Assembly: GCA_013396635.1 (NCBI GenBank)
Contig: WBMW01005645.1
Span: 62,001 to 126,000, forward strand
Direction: 5' to 3'
DNA length: 64,000 bases
Origin: Penelope pileata
Taxonomy: Eukaryota > Chordata > Aves > Galliformes > Cracidae
In this document: piece by piece, positions 46,201 to 59,745 of the stretch
Numbering within the stretch: position 1 is the stretch's first letter
How the letters are laid out: every line of letters begins with the position of its first letter
Program-made: the position numbers and the translations under genes
The notes under the pieces: generated by a model
Told to the model about the DNA's origin: nothing
What the model saw: only the letters and a program-made list of their open reading frames with translations
Database searches by the model: none

Positions 46201-49200
46201 TGGTCCTTCCAAAATAACTCAGAATTTGCATTGACTTCAGGCAGAGCCCTGGCTGTGTGAGGAATACACGGCTGGGTGGCTTGTGGGCAGAGCCTGGGCC
46301 ATTGGTGTGCACTGTGGTCATGGGATGAATGAACTCATGCTTGGTTTGCCCCAACTGCAAAATGGACTTTTGCTGCTGGAAACACCTGCTGATTTAGCAA
46401 GTGCTGTTGATACTGTGTTGACAGAAAGACATAAAGAGCTGCATAGTGCACTGTCCAGAACTGTCCCTATTATAGCCATTCACAGCCTGGTTTTTCTCTC
46501 GTCAACATGCTGTGGTGCTGCTGGCTCCCAGGCAGTTCATTCAGTTGTGGTGGTGAGAGAGACAGTTTTGTCCGAGTTGCCAAAATTGACCGTTTTTTAT
46601 GCTTTCCTTTTTTTTTAAGGAAAAAAAAAAAAAAAGCATTGGTGGTTGTCTCTCCTAAGAAACTGTGCTGAAGGGGCTCATCTTGGTTCCCATGTGCACA
46701 GTGTTTTGCTGCCGTGAGGTCCACATTAAATTCTGCTTTACTTTGGACTCTCCATCCTTTGTTTCCAGTTCCTGGCTATTACAGTACTGTCAGTGTCTGC
46801 CCTCCCTCTTGAACAAAATCAATCAGCCATCCCATGGGTAGGATGCTGGCAGCAGCTGTGACACCAGATCGGAGAGGTGGCCCCAGCAAGAACCACATGT
46901 CCTAGGAGATCTCCCAAACTGTGGTGCTTGTTAGACCTCCTCCTAGGGAGAGGTGCTTATTTCCTTTACTTATTGGTAAGGTACCTGTGCATGGAACTTA
47001 TATTTGAAAAGCAGAGGCCTATCTTTTATTTCCACTCTTCAGGTATCAACACAGCTTCAGAGAAACCAAACCACTTATTCCCCTGTTTGAGAGAAGCAGG
47101 ATGTGTTAGCAGGTTATTAATCATTGCTAGTGGAGGGATCTCCTCACTTTGAGGAGCAGCAGCTTCCCATCAACTGCGGTTTGCAATTGATGGAAAAAAA
47201 AAAAAAAAACCTGCAGATTGCAATTCTTTGTATTTATTTTAATGCTCAAAGGTAATGAAGATACCCTAGAAAAATTCTGGGCTCAGAAGTCATCAAGGAG
47301 AAGACATTTCCACTGCTCACATCCACTGGAGCAAGTCCATGGAAATTGATTTGGGTTGAATTGGCATTCAAATTCTGTAAGCAGAAAGGGTTGCCTGCTG
47401 ATTTATGGTGATGCTTACACTTAGTGGAGTGTGGCGTTTGTCCTGGAGAGGGTTGCTCTTTAATTGACTGCTGACCTAGACCACTGGAGTACAGTTCTAT
47501 AAAATTAAGTTTAATTACGAAATATAACATCAGCAGTGAATGAATGCCAGCAAATGCAGTTAGAGCTGTAATTTATGTAATTCTCTTTGAGCCATATGCC
47601 AAAATGGTAGTATTTTACTTCTGCATGTCCAAAATTTTAAATTATTTCTGCTCAAGCAATGGTAAGACTTTGGGCTACATTGCTCTGGTAAATTAGTATT
47701 CCACATCAGTCTGTTTCATCCTTGCAAAGGATAAATACTAATTATTTGTGGCAAGACAAATGCGGTTGCGCAAAATCCATACTCTGTGAACTTTCTTCTA
47801 TCTGTGACTCTGCTGCTGCTATATATTTCCCAGGACAGACTGGTGCATGAGGAAATGCAGAATGATTTGGCGGTCTAGTCTGCACTGAGGATGCAAATCT
47901 TGCTGTCTGCCTCTGTCCTAGGGTAGGTTAATCAGAGCTGGTTTTCATCTCAGCAATATGAAGATGAGGTGTCCAATTTAAGCTGGCAATATGAATTACC
48001 TCTGTGGTCCATGAGGAAGGCACTTCCAGGGAGTCATCTAATATATCTCAGGTTGGGATCATTTTTTAGAATGGCCTAGTGGTAACTTGTCATAGTAGTC
48101 ATCAAGTTGACTACAGGAATCCAGATGTTGACTCAGGTGGCATCTGAGGGCCCTTCCAATACTGTTTTCTGTGATCAAGTGAGAATTGTGGTAAATCAGT
48201 ACTGAACTGTGTACAGGGTTTTTAAAAAGACACATTGCACACAGTCACTTCAGGAGTCCACAGAAGTATCTCACTCCTTCCTGAAGAGAAGTCTCAGTCC
48301 TCACTGCAGAAGTTTCCCAGCTGTAAAATGGAACTGTTGTTTCTTCCCTTTTCTTCTCTGCAGTGGAAGATCTTCAGGGCTGCTTTACAGTGTTCTCACA
48401 AGCAGTGTTGAAACTGTCATTTTGTTTGCTATTGGAAGACACATCCTAGTACACAAAAGTCATATTATGATTTTTGTTCAAAATTACGTGCCACAGAAGG
48501 CTGGATTTTATAATCACTTTGCTTATCTCCCACATAATTCTGTTTACAATACAGGGATGTTGTCGTATCATGATAGAATGAATATCTTATTAAAATTCTA
48601 ATTTAGCCATACAAATTACGATCTTATTGTTGATGACGAGCAATCTTCAGTAATCCATTCTAAGTCCTGCCATTCGTAATTTAAAAGAAAAAAAAAGCTT
48701 TGGCTTCAGTTTGTAATTTATGAGAGATGAGTTTCACTTTTTCTTTACTTGGTGACAGTAAGATACTGGGATTTACAAGAGAAAGCAGAACTGTACCTTA
48801 GGAGAAGTTCTTCAGAAATGTGGTAGAAATACTTTGGAGTATTAAGACTCCAGTGTTATTTTGCTTGATATGGTACTTTCATGCAGTGTACTGCAGAAGT
48901 GAGAAATTTCCCCGGACAGGTTTTAGCAGAGAAAATGATTTCTTCAGTCCCTCATTAATAACAGAAAAACAAACAAACAAAAAAAAAAAAACCCAACAAA
49001 AAATGCCATAATAATGGATTTAAGACAGAACAAATTCCCTTCATTCTCTTCAAAATAAATGTACATCTTCAGAAGGGTTAGAAATGTAACTTTAGAAGAC
49101 ATGCATTAGCTCTTGGGAAAACTTTGTTATGTGCTACTGAATGGTGAAAGCGTGTCCCGTTATTTTAGAATTTACTTTCCAGGTTTATCTGATTGACTAA

Positions 49201-49204
49201 ATAG
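46201..49204. other. No gene recognised
   Basis: AT-leaning unique DNA. It holds a T run followed by an A run at 46608-46636 and an A run of about 17 at 47194-47209, flanked by TTGCAATT on both sides. About 48120-48176 (GAGGGCCCTTCCAATACTGT then TTTCTGTGATC) may be a very old plus-strand CR1 tail. A 130-codon plus frame (48209-48601) has no known domain. Confidence 0.5.
48120..48176 (+). mobile_element. Possible ancient CR1 3' tail
   Basis: GGGCCCTTCCAATACTGTTT followed by TCTGTGATC resembles the GGTCCCTTCCAACCCAAACCATTCTGTGATTC end of CR1 with many substitutions. Too short and diverged for certainty. Confidence 0.4.
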
Positions 49205-49355
49205 ATGAATCAGGGTCCAGGGAACAAAGATGCTTTCAAAGATCTGGGTTTTTGTTCCAGAGTCTGTTGATTCTACTCATGTCTTTTGTGGCCCTGGGCA
49301 ACATCTTTTCCCTCTTCTCCTGTTTTCTCACTGTTGATAAGGAAAAGAGCACAAA
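49205..49355 (+). mobile_element. MIR-like SINE relic
   Basis: In order: GATCTGGGTTTTTGTTCCAG, TCTGTTGATTCTACTCATGT, GTGGCCCTGGGCAACATCTT, TTCCCTCTTCTCCTGTTTTC, then TTGATAAGGAAAAG. This follows the order of MIR elements (CTGGGTTC, CTCTGCCACT, GTGACCTTGGGCAAGTCACTT, CTCTGTGCCTCAGTTTCC, ATCTGTAAAATGGG). Several collinear blocks in the right order make this the best SINE candidate in the window. Confidence 0.55.
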
Positions 49356-52300
49356 ACTTTCTGTGTCTAAGTAGCTAAACTCACATCAGAATGTTTGGGT
49401 TTTTTACATGTTTTTGCATTGCTTTGCCTAACATTTTTGTGTAATATATGCGTGAAGCTGGAAGATTTTTTAAGAGTGTTATGGGAGTAGCACTGCCAGT
49501 AAAAAGTGGCTTTCTAGCAATTAACAGTTTACAAAGGAGCGAGTGAGAACAACTACCTTCTGCCTGGATAATTTCAAAACACCTTAAAGTTAGCAGTACG
49601 TTAGGGTTGTGGTGATTTGAATATAAAAACCAAATAAACACAAAGCACCACTGCCTCAGTCACAGCAACTGAGTAAATGCCGCAATTTTCTAAGCCTAGT
49701 TTTAAATGCAAATGGGCGTGCAGACATGCATAGCTCCCTTCCCAATAGTTCTTCTCAGGGATTGGTATTTGACATCACAGCTGTTATTTTTTATCCTGCG
49801 AATCCAAGAATGCAAGCAGTCATCTTGTGCCTCATGATTTGAGACAGTGGTGCCAGCGTTAAGTTTGAGGGGAGCTTTCTAACAGCCATTTTCCCCCCTG
49901 TACTCCGGGGAAAAGTACAGCTCTGTCTGTATACACGCTTGGATTGACCTATTTCTGTGCCTTGTTAAATCTGGAGCAAGTTTAGTAGTGCCAATTTAGA
50001 ATAATTCTCCAACAGGATTGCCAGTACGCATACCATCTCCATCTTTAAAGTTTCTTCACTTTTACAAATTTCCCTTTTTTAATAACTCATCTTGGGCGGG
50101 CTTCAGGAAGACAGTAGACTAGAAAGAGGAACCAGCTGAAATGTACAACAATGTTAGCTGGCATCTTGCACCAGCCCCCACTGTCAAACTAACTAAATTT
50201 GTATAAATCTATTAATAAAGGTTGGAGTTTTTCCACAGTAAAGCACCAAAGATTATTTTTGTTAAAGAATATGAGATTGAGCCAGCAGTTTTTGTGCAAA
50301 TCTTTTCCAGCTTTGATTGTGGTCTATTAGAACGTATGAGAGTACTCTCATGGCTTTGTAAGAAAGACAAAGTGAGGACAATCTCAAATCTTTAAACATT
50401 ATGCTATCATCTTTCTTTGTAAATAGGTCACATTACTTCCAATTTTAGAGCTCCCCATTAGCTGTTAACCTGCCCCAAGAGTGATCATGAGAAAAGATAC
50501 TGCCTGTAATGCTCTTGAGAACCCACATGTTGGCATGGGAACTGCTTTCAATAAATCCAGAGTCACTTAACCTGATTTCAAAACATTTGAAGTGTGTGCA
50601 AGGTGAAGAGGCTTGTGGCATGGTTTGAAGTTCCAGGTGTTTCTACCTGTTTGAGAGGCGTTCTATTGGCACAGCTATTTTATGCCAGGACGAAATGCAG
50701 TGACCACGGTTCGGGTGTTTGGGTCTTGACCCCACATCATTCGTATGTACAGGTTATCCTCTATTGCAGAGAGTATTCCTTTCTAAACAAAGACCGACCC
50801 AGTCCTTCACTGTTCTGCTGCTGGTTGCTATCATTGGAAAGGAAAATTCAGCCGAAGTTCTGGCCTGGTTGCTTTAAGTCTTTTCGCTATGTCTGTATAT
50901 AGAAAATACTTGGACTATTTCAGACATTTCAACATGTTTCTGTTGTGGAAGCAGTGGGTGTACTGGTATAGGCTTAATTAAAAATAAATGCTTTGGTCAT
51001 TCAGTCAGAGCTAAAGAGTAGCATCAAAGTACCTGTGCTGGTTTTATTTGCTGTAGTTTGCTGTTATTTCATTGACTTGGAGCCCAAGTCTGCCCCATTT
51101 GATGCTCACATTCTCCACAGTCTTTCCCATAACTCTCTTTGGATTGCCTCTTATTTGTACATTGACTTAGACTATTCTGGTTCAGTTCCTAACTTTGTTT
51201 TATTTAGAAGTGTCAGACGCATATTAGCTTCCTTCATCATATCTTCTTGCCAATGCAAGCTTGTTTTCCTGTCTTCCTTTGCTGAGGACCTCTGAATCCC
51301 TAGGGTGAGCACAGCTCTGTGGAAGCAGAGCAGTAGCCAAACTTTGGGGGACATTTTGGATTTTGGGTCCTCCTGTTAGCTTTAAAAGAGAAACCAGAAT
51401 GGGCAGATGAAGTGCCCATTTGCTGTGTTTTTGGTAGGCACTCGCAGTAACCATATCTTGTTGCCTGTTTGGCATTCTGGGCTGATATGTCTGTAAGGCC
51501 CAGGTTTATATTTATTGTGCTGTATAAAATGTGCTTGTCAACTTGGTTAATAAGAACAAAGGTGGCATGGCATGGCAGATCAGAATATATATTGCCACAG
51601 ATTCCTAGGGAATACTTTAAACTAAAAATATCTTTTAATTAGTTGCCATTTCTGACCAGGACATATTTTTAAACCCTTAAACTTCTTGAAAATCTTTTTC
51701 CATCTAATTAAGTCAGAGATACCAGTGGGGAGCCCAGGTAGCTTTGAAACTTCTAGTAGGGCCAGCCTTAGGGAAAAAAGTTGACATGTAGAGTTGTCAC
51801 TAGAAAGCTGGCAACAGCTACTAGCATGGTTAGAGATTCCTAAAGGTGAGCCAAACTGAGATTGGCTGGCACGTAAGCCAGTCTTTCAGAATTACCTGAT
51901 TGTTTCTTGGGGGGGGGGGGGNTTTGTTGGACACCGTCAGATTCCTTCTGCTCTGAATAAAATGTTCTTAGGCTTCTGTGCCTCTCCATAATTTAGGGGT
52001 TTCATTTATATAGCAGCAGCGATTGGATAGCAAAGTGTCTTTGTTCTGCTCTGCTTCTCGTGGGATATGTGGGAAGCCCAGGAGTTCAGCCCTCAGGCCT
52101 TTCTTGCCTACTGTTCCTGTTGACTCTGGCAGGTCAGTGTATCCTGCTGGCCTGGGTATGGGGTAGGACTCCTCCATGAGTAGCTGGGTAGGTTTGTGTT
52201 AAACCATCTCCTGCTGGAAACCTGTTTTCTTTCTGTAAGAAGGGACGATAGGGCTGTTCTTGTGTGTGCACCAAGGCACTAGGTTATCAGAAACATTGTG

Positions 52301-55300
52301 ACGGGAAATCAAGCCAAGTCAACACCCTCTGTTCTCAACAGTGTGTACTGTCGAAAAGGGGACTTTCCAGGATCGCCTGAGAGGATACTGCCGATTCATC
52401 TAAGCTGCCAGGCATGTAGATCTGTGGGGTAGAGGAGTATGTGCATGGTATTTTTTCACATGTGCCTCTTTCTGTGTCTGTAGGACATGTTTCTTCAGAA
52501 TGGAGAACAAAGGTGGGATCCTGTGGGTGCAGATGAGAGTGATTCTGTTTGGTACTGGAAGGGCAAACTAGAGGCAAACAAACAAACAAAAACAGAAGAA
52601 GAAAATATGTAAATAGTCTTGTTACATAAGCAAGTCCATTTCTAGGAAAAGTAGTGGTAAGCGTGGAAGAGGGAGAGTGAGAGGAGGTCACTTACACCAG
52701 TGTTCATTAAGTTGAGAGCCAGATGGCATCTAAAGCTGTGGCCAAGTTGCATTGGCCAGAAGTGTTCATCAGCAGAGGCAGAGAATCTGAGCTGATTAAA
52801 GATGAAAGCACCTCTATTAACATAACACATTCCCCTTTTATCTTCATATTAGTTTTACAATACATGGACAGCACTTGCACCAAAATGTGCGGTCTCTGAA
52901 GGGCTGTAAGGTTGGACTCAGATTGGGTCCCCATCTCAGTTTCATCGGAGGAGCTGACTGTTCGGCATTTTACCTGTTACGGATGTTTTACAGATTTTTG
53001 CCCTTCTACAGAAAAAGTGTGAAACATCAGACCAGAGGTCTGCTCACACCTCCTCTAAGAGGGCTTGTGTCCTCCAAGCACAGGTGTTTATCCAGACTGA
53101 GGGAGCGAGCAGCAGACATCTGGACACCAAGATGTTGAGTAACCTCTGCAGGTGTTCCACCAGCTTTTTTCAGCCGATGCGCTCTTAGGTGGTGAGGATC
53201 TGTGATTTTAGTGGGAGTGTAACAGCCATGCACAGTGGGACAGCTGTAATTTATGGCCTGGGTCTGACTTTGTAGCAAACAGACCTGCACATCCATGTGT
53301 GCTTTGCCTAACATCACATCAACATCAGCCGTCTGTCAGAGTGCAGCTGTTTTGGGTAATTCATCATGCCATTTAAATCTTCTTTGTAGCTGGTACAGCT
53401 AATGAATACTTTAATTTCCTTGAGAAACAGAACGGAAGAGGAGAAAGAGAGAAGGCACTGCACGGCTGGCATTTCTTCTTGTGGCAAATGCAAGTTTGAA
53501 ATAGGATACATTAATTTTTTAAAGAAAAAAAGGCGACCCACTTTCACAGCAGGAGGACTTAATTTTGCTAGGCATAGTGCCACGATTTTGCTGTGACACG
53601 CCAGTTCCATTCCCCAGGAAAGTGGTGGTGGGCCACAGTACTGGAGGAGGCCCACTGCCGAGGGTCTCAGGCTCCTTCTAGTCTGGTCCTTGGGTATTTT
53701 AGGCAGTGTGGAAACAGGCCTGTGCTGCTCTTACTATGTTTCATGTTTGGGACTGGACACTGGGTCATACAATTAGCTTTGTGCTGATGAAATACATTTT
53801 GTGTATATTCTGTTGCTGGATGTCAGTGTGCTGAAAATCAGCAGATGGTAAAATTTCACGCTGTAGAAGAGTATTCAAAGTTTATTCACTCTAATACATG
53901 TAGAGCTTCTTATCAGGCAGTGTATGAAGGATCTCCTTATGTGGGGAAGGGCTTTACCAGATGAATGTGTCTGGCTACAAGGTGGGTGTCTGGTTACAGG
54001 ACTGCAAAATGGCAGTAGGGATTGCCATGTCTGCAAATTGGACCTCGTAGTTCAGGACGAAATAGTCTTACTTATCGATGGATTCAGGGGCTGCTGTCGT
54101 GTTTCCCTGGACTGTCAGCAATGGATATGACTGTGTGTCAAGGAATGGGTATGACCATGTGTCATCACCCCATTGCCTCTAACACTTCACTTACTAGAAG
54201 TGTCTTTACTTGTGTTCTATGGGCTTGATATGGAGGTTGCTATACTTCGTGCAAGTTTTTCCACAGAAAAAGAATAAATGTCTTGTTAAAGAAACTGAGA
54301 GCAAATTCTTCATGTCTTCAGCTTACAAAAAGCCCTAAGAAATGACTAAAATCTGTGTAACTGAAGAGAACCTTCACTGACAAGTTTTGGCTTGCTATCT
54401 GCACTGATTTTTTTTCTGAATCTTTAAAGTTTCATAACGTTTCCTGTGCTGAAGAGTTAAAAACTAGCAAAAACACTTAGATTTCAAGTGTATTGTAAAG
54501 ATCAGAAGGGTCTAAAAGAATGACTTCTCTGGAGCCATTGTTGTTTTTGTTGTTCAGATGTTTAGGTTTATACCATTCTCTGAAAAGTTCTCATAAAAGC
54601 CACCCTTCCCCACAAAAGCCAAATATTTCAAACCCAGGGCCCAAGCTTTCAGTAATGCCAAGAGGGCTGATTTGGCAAGAGAAGATGCTATGATTTTTGT
54701 CTCTGCTAACACAGATGAACAGAGCAATATGCTGTTTGTCTCTCTCAGTACTTCCTCCAGTCCATGACAGGCATGCCAGAGTCTGTTTTTTTGGCTTTAT
54801 TGATGTGGGTTTTTTTGTTTTGTTCTTTTGGTCTGACTGTGAGAAAGATAACAAGAAAGAAAAAAATGTCCTTGGAGTAGCAGGGCAGAGTCCTCCAGCT
54901 ATGACGGAAGGTTCGTACGAGGAGGTGCAGAGATGGGAGTAACAGCATCCACAGAGCACACAACTCTACTCAGTGGACCAGAGAAGTCGTCTTGGGCAGG
55001 GCAATTGTGTTGGTGCATGTCCTTGCTCAGCTCAAGATGAGGACCACCAGCAGCTCCTGCACAGCATATTTCTGTTCTTAGCCACTTGAGCAGTCTCCCT
55101 TTTCCTTTCTGAAAGTGAATACCCTCCCATCTCTTTTTTTGTGGGGCAGGTTGTCCCATCCCTCTATCTTCAAGATATTTCTCATCTCGTAGAATCTCAA
55201 GTATTTTCTTCTCTAAGTTTTTTGAGTTTCTCTTTAAAGTATTCAAGGGGTGTCGAGGGTGTAAGCAAGAATAAAGAGTACATATCCCAAATCTATCCCA

Positions 55301-58300
55301 GCTCTTGTCACTGTATGATTTGTGTGAAGTTAAGAGGAAAGCTGACTCATTTCATTCAGGGAAGTGCTCTGAATGTTCACTTGATGGTAGAGGTTTCTTG
55401 CTCATGTAAGCCATGTGTAGAAAAGCAGTAACACAGTATGTGAGAGGAGCCATAGGGGAACCCATCAGAAGGTTATTCTTTCTACCCATGGCAACCTGAA
55501 GTTGTCACACAAATCTGAAAGATTTTAAAACAATGAAAACCAAAGGTGTACCTATACACTCAATCTGGTGTAAAAGTGAGGGTGAAACTGGCTTTCTGTT
55601 ACTATGAGTGTAGAGGGATCTTTTATTATTACCTGAATCAAGTTCTGCTACCAGCTACAACTGAATGTCAGTAACAGCCCTGACTGCTGGTAAGCTAATA
55701 CAGATCTAGTGATGTGGCAGAGAAAAATGTGTTGACCCATTTCAACATGATAATGCTTTGGTCTGATTCACCACAATTATTCCAGCTTCACCTTGGAATA
55801 GCTTGGATGAATTACATTTTTGCTGCTAAGCTATTACTGTATTTATAAAAGCCTTACTGGGATGTAATTACCAGGCAAGTCCTTTCGCTTTGCAGATACG
55901 TCTTGTATCTGGATTTTCAATATCAGATATTTATAAATATCGTAACATACATAACACTCATCCAGATGGTGAAGCCAGAAGGAGACGTTAAAAGCCTGAC
56001 ATTACTCCTGGTCTCTTCCACAGTGCTGGTTCTGCTTAGAAATGGTAAAACATGACCAGTACCCTGTCTCTGGGGAGAGAAGCATCAGGAGATGCTCTGG
56101 CTGACCTGGTCTGGGCTTGTGCAGTGGTTAATGCAAAGGATGTTTATAAAGAGCCAAACAGTACAATTAACCCATGTCTTTCCATTTCTTTCTGGAGTGT
56201 CAGTTTCTCTCCAGCAGCTGTGAGTTACTGTATTACTGTTCAATATCTCAAAGAAAGCTCAAAGCTTTCCAGGCAAGAGCAGCAGTTGGCTTTATCGTCT
56301 TCGGTGGAAGTAAGCAATGAAATGCCTGTTAGTCCAGTCTTGTTGTGGGAATGCTGCCAGGGCGCTGTTGTTTTCTTCCTCTTTGCAGTGGTATATTTGC
56401 CACCTAACAGAATGGAATAAGCACTTGCTGCTCACTGCTTTTGTTAATGTTATTTGGTGAAGTTGCTTATGCCTTTTCTCAATTTTCAGTCTAAGTGGTC
56501 CTGTGTTTACAAATTTATTGAGCATTGTGTTAATGGTTTTAGGGGGCATCAACATCGTTCTTGCCTGTCCTGTACGTGGCTTTTTTCTTCTCTATAAAAT
56601 TAAGTCAACCTGCTGGGATCAAACTCGTTGCATAGAAGGAAAAAATGTGAGATTTTTCCTGCAAACAATTGATGACAAATTCATTGTACTAAAGCTTGTT
56701 GAAAAGGAACTTTTTTTTTTTTTTTTGGAAGGTGAGAATAAAGGAATTTCCTCCTCCACCCTTGTGTTGTTGAGCTGTAAATTGATATTGTTGAGAAGGA
56801 AAAAAGTAGCAAGGCTTCGGTTTTCCTCAGGATATTATTGCACGATTTTATTGAAAACTTTTAAAGATACAGCTGTCACTCTGAAGGTTTCAGTGGTTCC
56901 ATTCAGTTTGACGAAATGGTTTTAGCTTCCTTTTAATTTAAAGCATGGTTGATTCAGTTAGATTAGTAAAAAAAGGCATACTTTTCCAAAGACTCGGAGA
57001 TTCCAGTGATGAATTTCAGTGTTCGGTGAAAATGAATTTTTTTATGGGGCTTTTTATGAAGCAGTTTGATAACTGTTCCAACTGATAACTGAGTTTGCTC
57101 TGGGAAAATACTGATGCTGCTCAGCATTACAGTCTTCAGCTTTTCCTCGGGAGTATGACTGAGATTTGATTCTGTCAATCAGTAGCAATTACACATACAG
57201 CATTCTGGATTTACATTAGAGGCTTCTTAATCAAGTAAAGCATCACTGGCTTCTGATATAATGTATTAATTCCTGGTCCTTTCTAGCTCCCATTGAAGAA
57301 ATGGGAAAATTCTCCTTAAGGAGAGGGGTGGGATATATTCAATTTCTGTATTTATCAGACAAGACTCCTAAATTCAAGTTTAGTGCTAGCCTTTCTTAGT
57401 TGTTTTTGAAGTTATTTTTATTGAAGTGCACACTTGGCACCAGGGGCTGAATCCTGTGATGCCCCATGCATTTATTTTACTTTATGAGACTGTGAATAGG
57501 CCCACCATCCCACCTTTTCCTGTTTCCCTGGTCCCCTCAGGATTTCCCGCAGACACAAGCTGCTGTAGGAATGCAGATCCCAAGCTCTTGCTCTGACATT
57601 TCTCTCAAATGCAAAATTTTCTCTAATTCATGTCCCTGATGGTCTAGCTTCCTGCTACCACTCGTGAAATATCAGCAGTAGATTAAGGCTGCTCTGAGTA
57701 GTTCATTGTGGCATCCCTGATTAAGATTGGAAATTGGATTTAAGTAGTTACACAAACCAGTTATAAGTGATAGCTTCTGTCCCCAAATCCTATGTAGATG
57801 AAAGAGAGAGTAAAGAAAGTGAATAGGGCTTGTTGCTCAGCATTGTTACCTGTAGGCTCTGTGGGGCTGCAAAGTCCCAGCAAAACATGCCATCATCTTG
57901 CCTTTTTCTGCAAAAGCTGTAGTATAATTTAGACTGAAAATACTTTTTAAATGGTTGTGATTGACAAGCTAAAGTTCCTGCAGGTCTTGGTTTGACAGTA
58001 TGTAACAAGTCAACTCCTCTACCCTGGACAAAGAGGAGAAGGAGTTAAGGTATGGGGCAGGTTTCTAATTTCAGCTTTTTAGGTTACCTCTCGCTCTACT
58101 CCTACTTCTAAAAGTCAAATATGAAGTCATAGCTGTACTTGCCTTCAGGACTAGCCAGTCAGAAGAGTTAACAGGAGCCTTCAAGGCTATGACCAGCCTT
58201 TTCCCTTTGCACCAGAGCTGGATGAGGTGCACTGCTCCTAATGGTAATGCACCCAGCCTTCTGCATTGCTAAAAATGGCTATTCCCTAGCCACAGGTGGA

Positions 58301-59743
58301 ACAGATATTAATAGTTTCAATCCTGTAGTATTTAGTGGTGGTTCGGGGCTTGAGCTACTCCACCCTGAAATTGTCGTATGATGAAGCTTGGGAAGTGGTT
58401 GGAGGAAACAGTGAGACAGAGGCAGAGCGAGAGGAAGCTCTCACAGTCTGAGACTGAGATGATGTCAGGAAGAATAATTGTTTTGTGCTCTTAATTACTG
58501 GATTGAATCATACAACCCCAGTTGACATGGGTGGGGAAGCAGCGAGAATGCACTGTGCCACAGCTGCACTGAGCAGTGACGCTAGAGTCACCTGCGTGCT
58601 CACTGACTTCTGGCTTACCATGAAAGGTGCAAGGATGATGGTGTAGGCTGGCCCAAAGCCCCTGCAATTTGTTAGTTTGGGCTGTGGCTCATTTGCCATG
58701 TGTGGTGGTAATCAAAGCAGAATGGGAGTTCACAGCTTTATCCTGCACCAGTTTGGTAGGGCCTCTCTGGGGGCACATCGGCTCATGATGACTTAACAAG
58801 ACTTTGTACTTATTTCTTAGAGCTTTCCTAAAGCATGCCTGTTGTCTACCAGATGCTTTGATCTCTTGAAGTGGAGATTAAAGGAATATGGCAGATTAAG
58901 TTCAAGGCGCTGGTATTAGTGTAGGCATTGTAAAACATCACCTATATCCTGCAAAACTATGAACGAGTACAAGTGAAAACAAAAGTTAAGTATGTTATAT
59001 TCTGAAAATCAGTGTATTTTTGTTACCTTATTCACATGCACTGATATGTGGATTAAAATAGGCTAAGTACAGAAGCATGAGGATTTCAAGGCTGAGTCAG
59101 AGATTTAGCCAGGGCAATTTTCAAGGGGGTTCTGCAGGAGGAGATTACAGAGTGAGTTAGTTTCAAAGTAAGTTTCCCCTTAATTTCCTAGCTAGAGGCT
59201 AGTGCTCCCAAAATGAGAGCAGCTCTTTCCTTACCAAACATAAGTAGCTTCTAACTCCTTCTCCAACCAACATTTGACTTCTGCATCAACTCATCATCTC
59301 TGTAAAGCTGACCACATCAAGCAGATTTGTAAAGGAGTTTTCATGTTGATGTCGCTTTTCACACAGCTGTTTTCACTTGTGTCTGCTGTTTCATATACAC
59401 TTTCTTTAATTGAAAAGGTGCAGATGGGTATATAATTGGAAAGCGTCTGTGTGTGTGTGTGGTGCACCACCACTACTCTTGTTCTTGAACACATGATTGG
59501 AAAGATGTGTGCATGCTGAATGATTCATTGGCAGCATTTATGGCTTACTTGATTTAATGCCCATTTCAAGGTATTTTTTAAAGCCTGCTTCATGATAAAG
59601 AAAGAGTTGCCTATCAAACTGTGCGTATGCTATGTCAAGTTCAAGAAAGGCTTCCAGCAGTCTTGCCAGGCAGCAGAGGCTGTGCAGAAACACTGAAGCC
59701 AGCAGAAAGTTTTCCGCTGATTTCAGGTATATTTGGATTTACA
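49356..59743. other. No gene recognised, long unique stretch
   Basis: About 10 kb without a recognised repeat or gene. It contains a G run with one ambiguous base (51909-51922), a T run at 56711-56728, and a weak two-unit repeat at 54121-54165 (GGATATGACTGTGTGTCA and GGGTATGACCATGTGTCA). The longest frames (56503-56925 plus, 140 codons; 54591-54959 minus, 122 codons) have no known domain. Compatible with a long intron or intergenic DNA. Confidence 0.5.
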
Positions 59744-59745
59744 TA

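Noticed and set aside
59440..59463. GT dinucleotide microsatellite
   Set aside because: Only a handful of units; too short to report as a feature.
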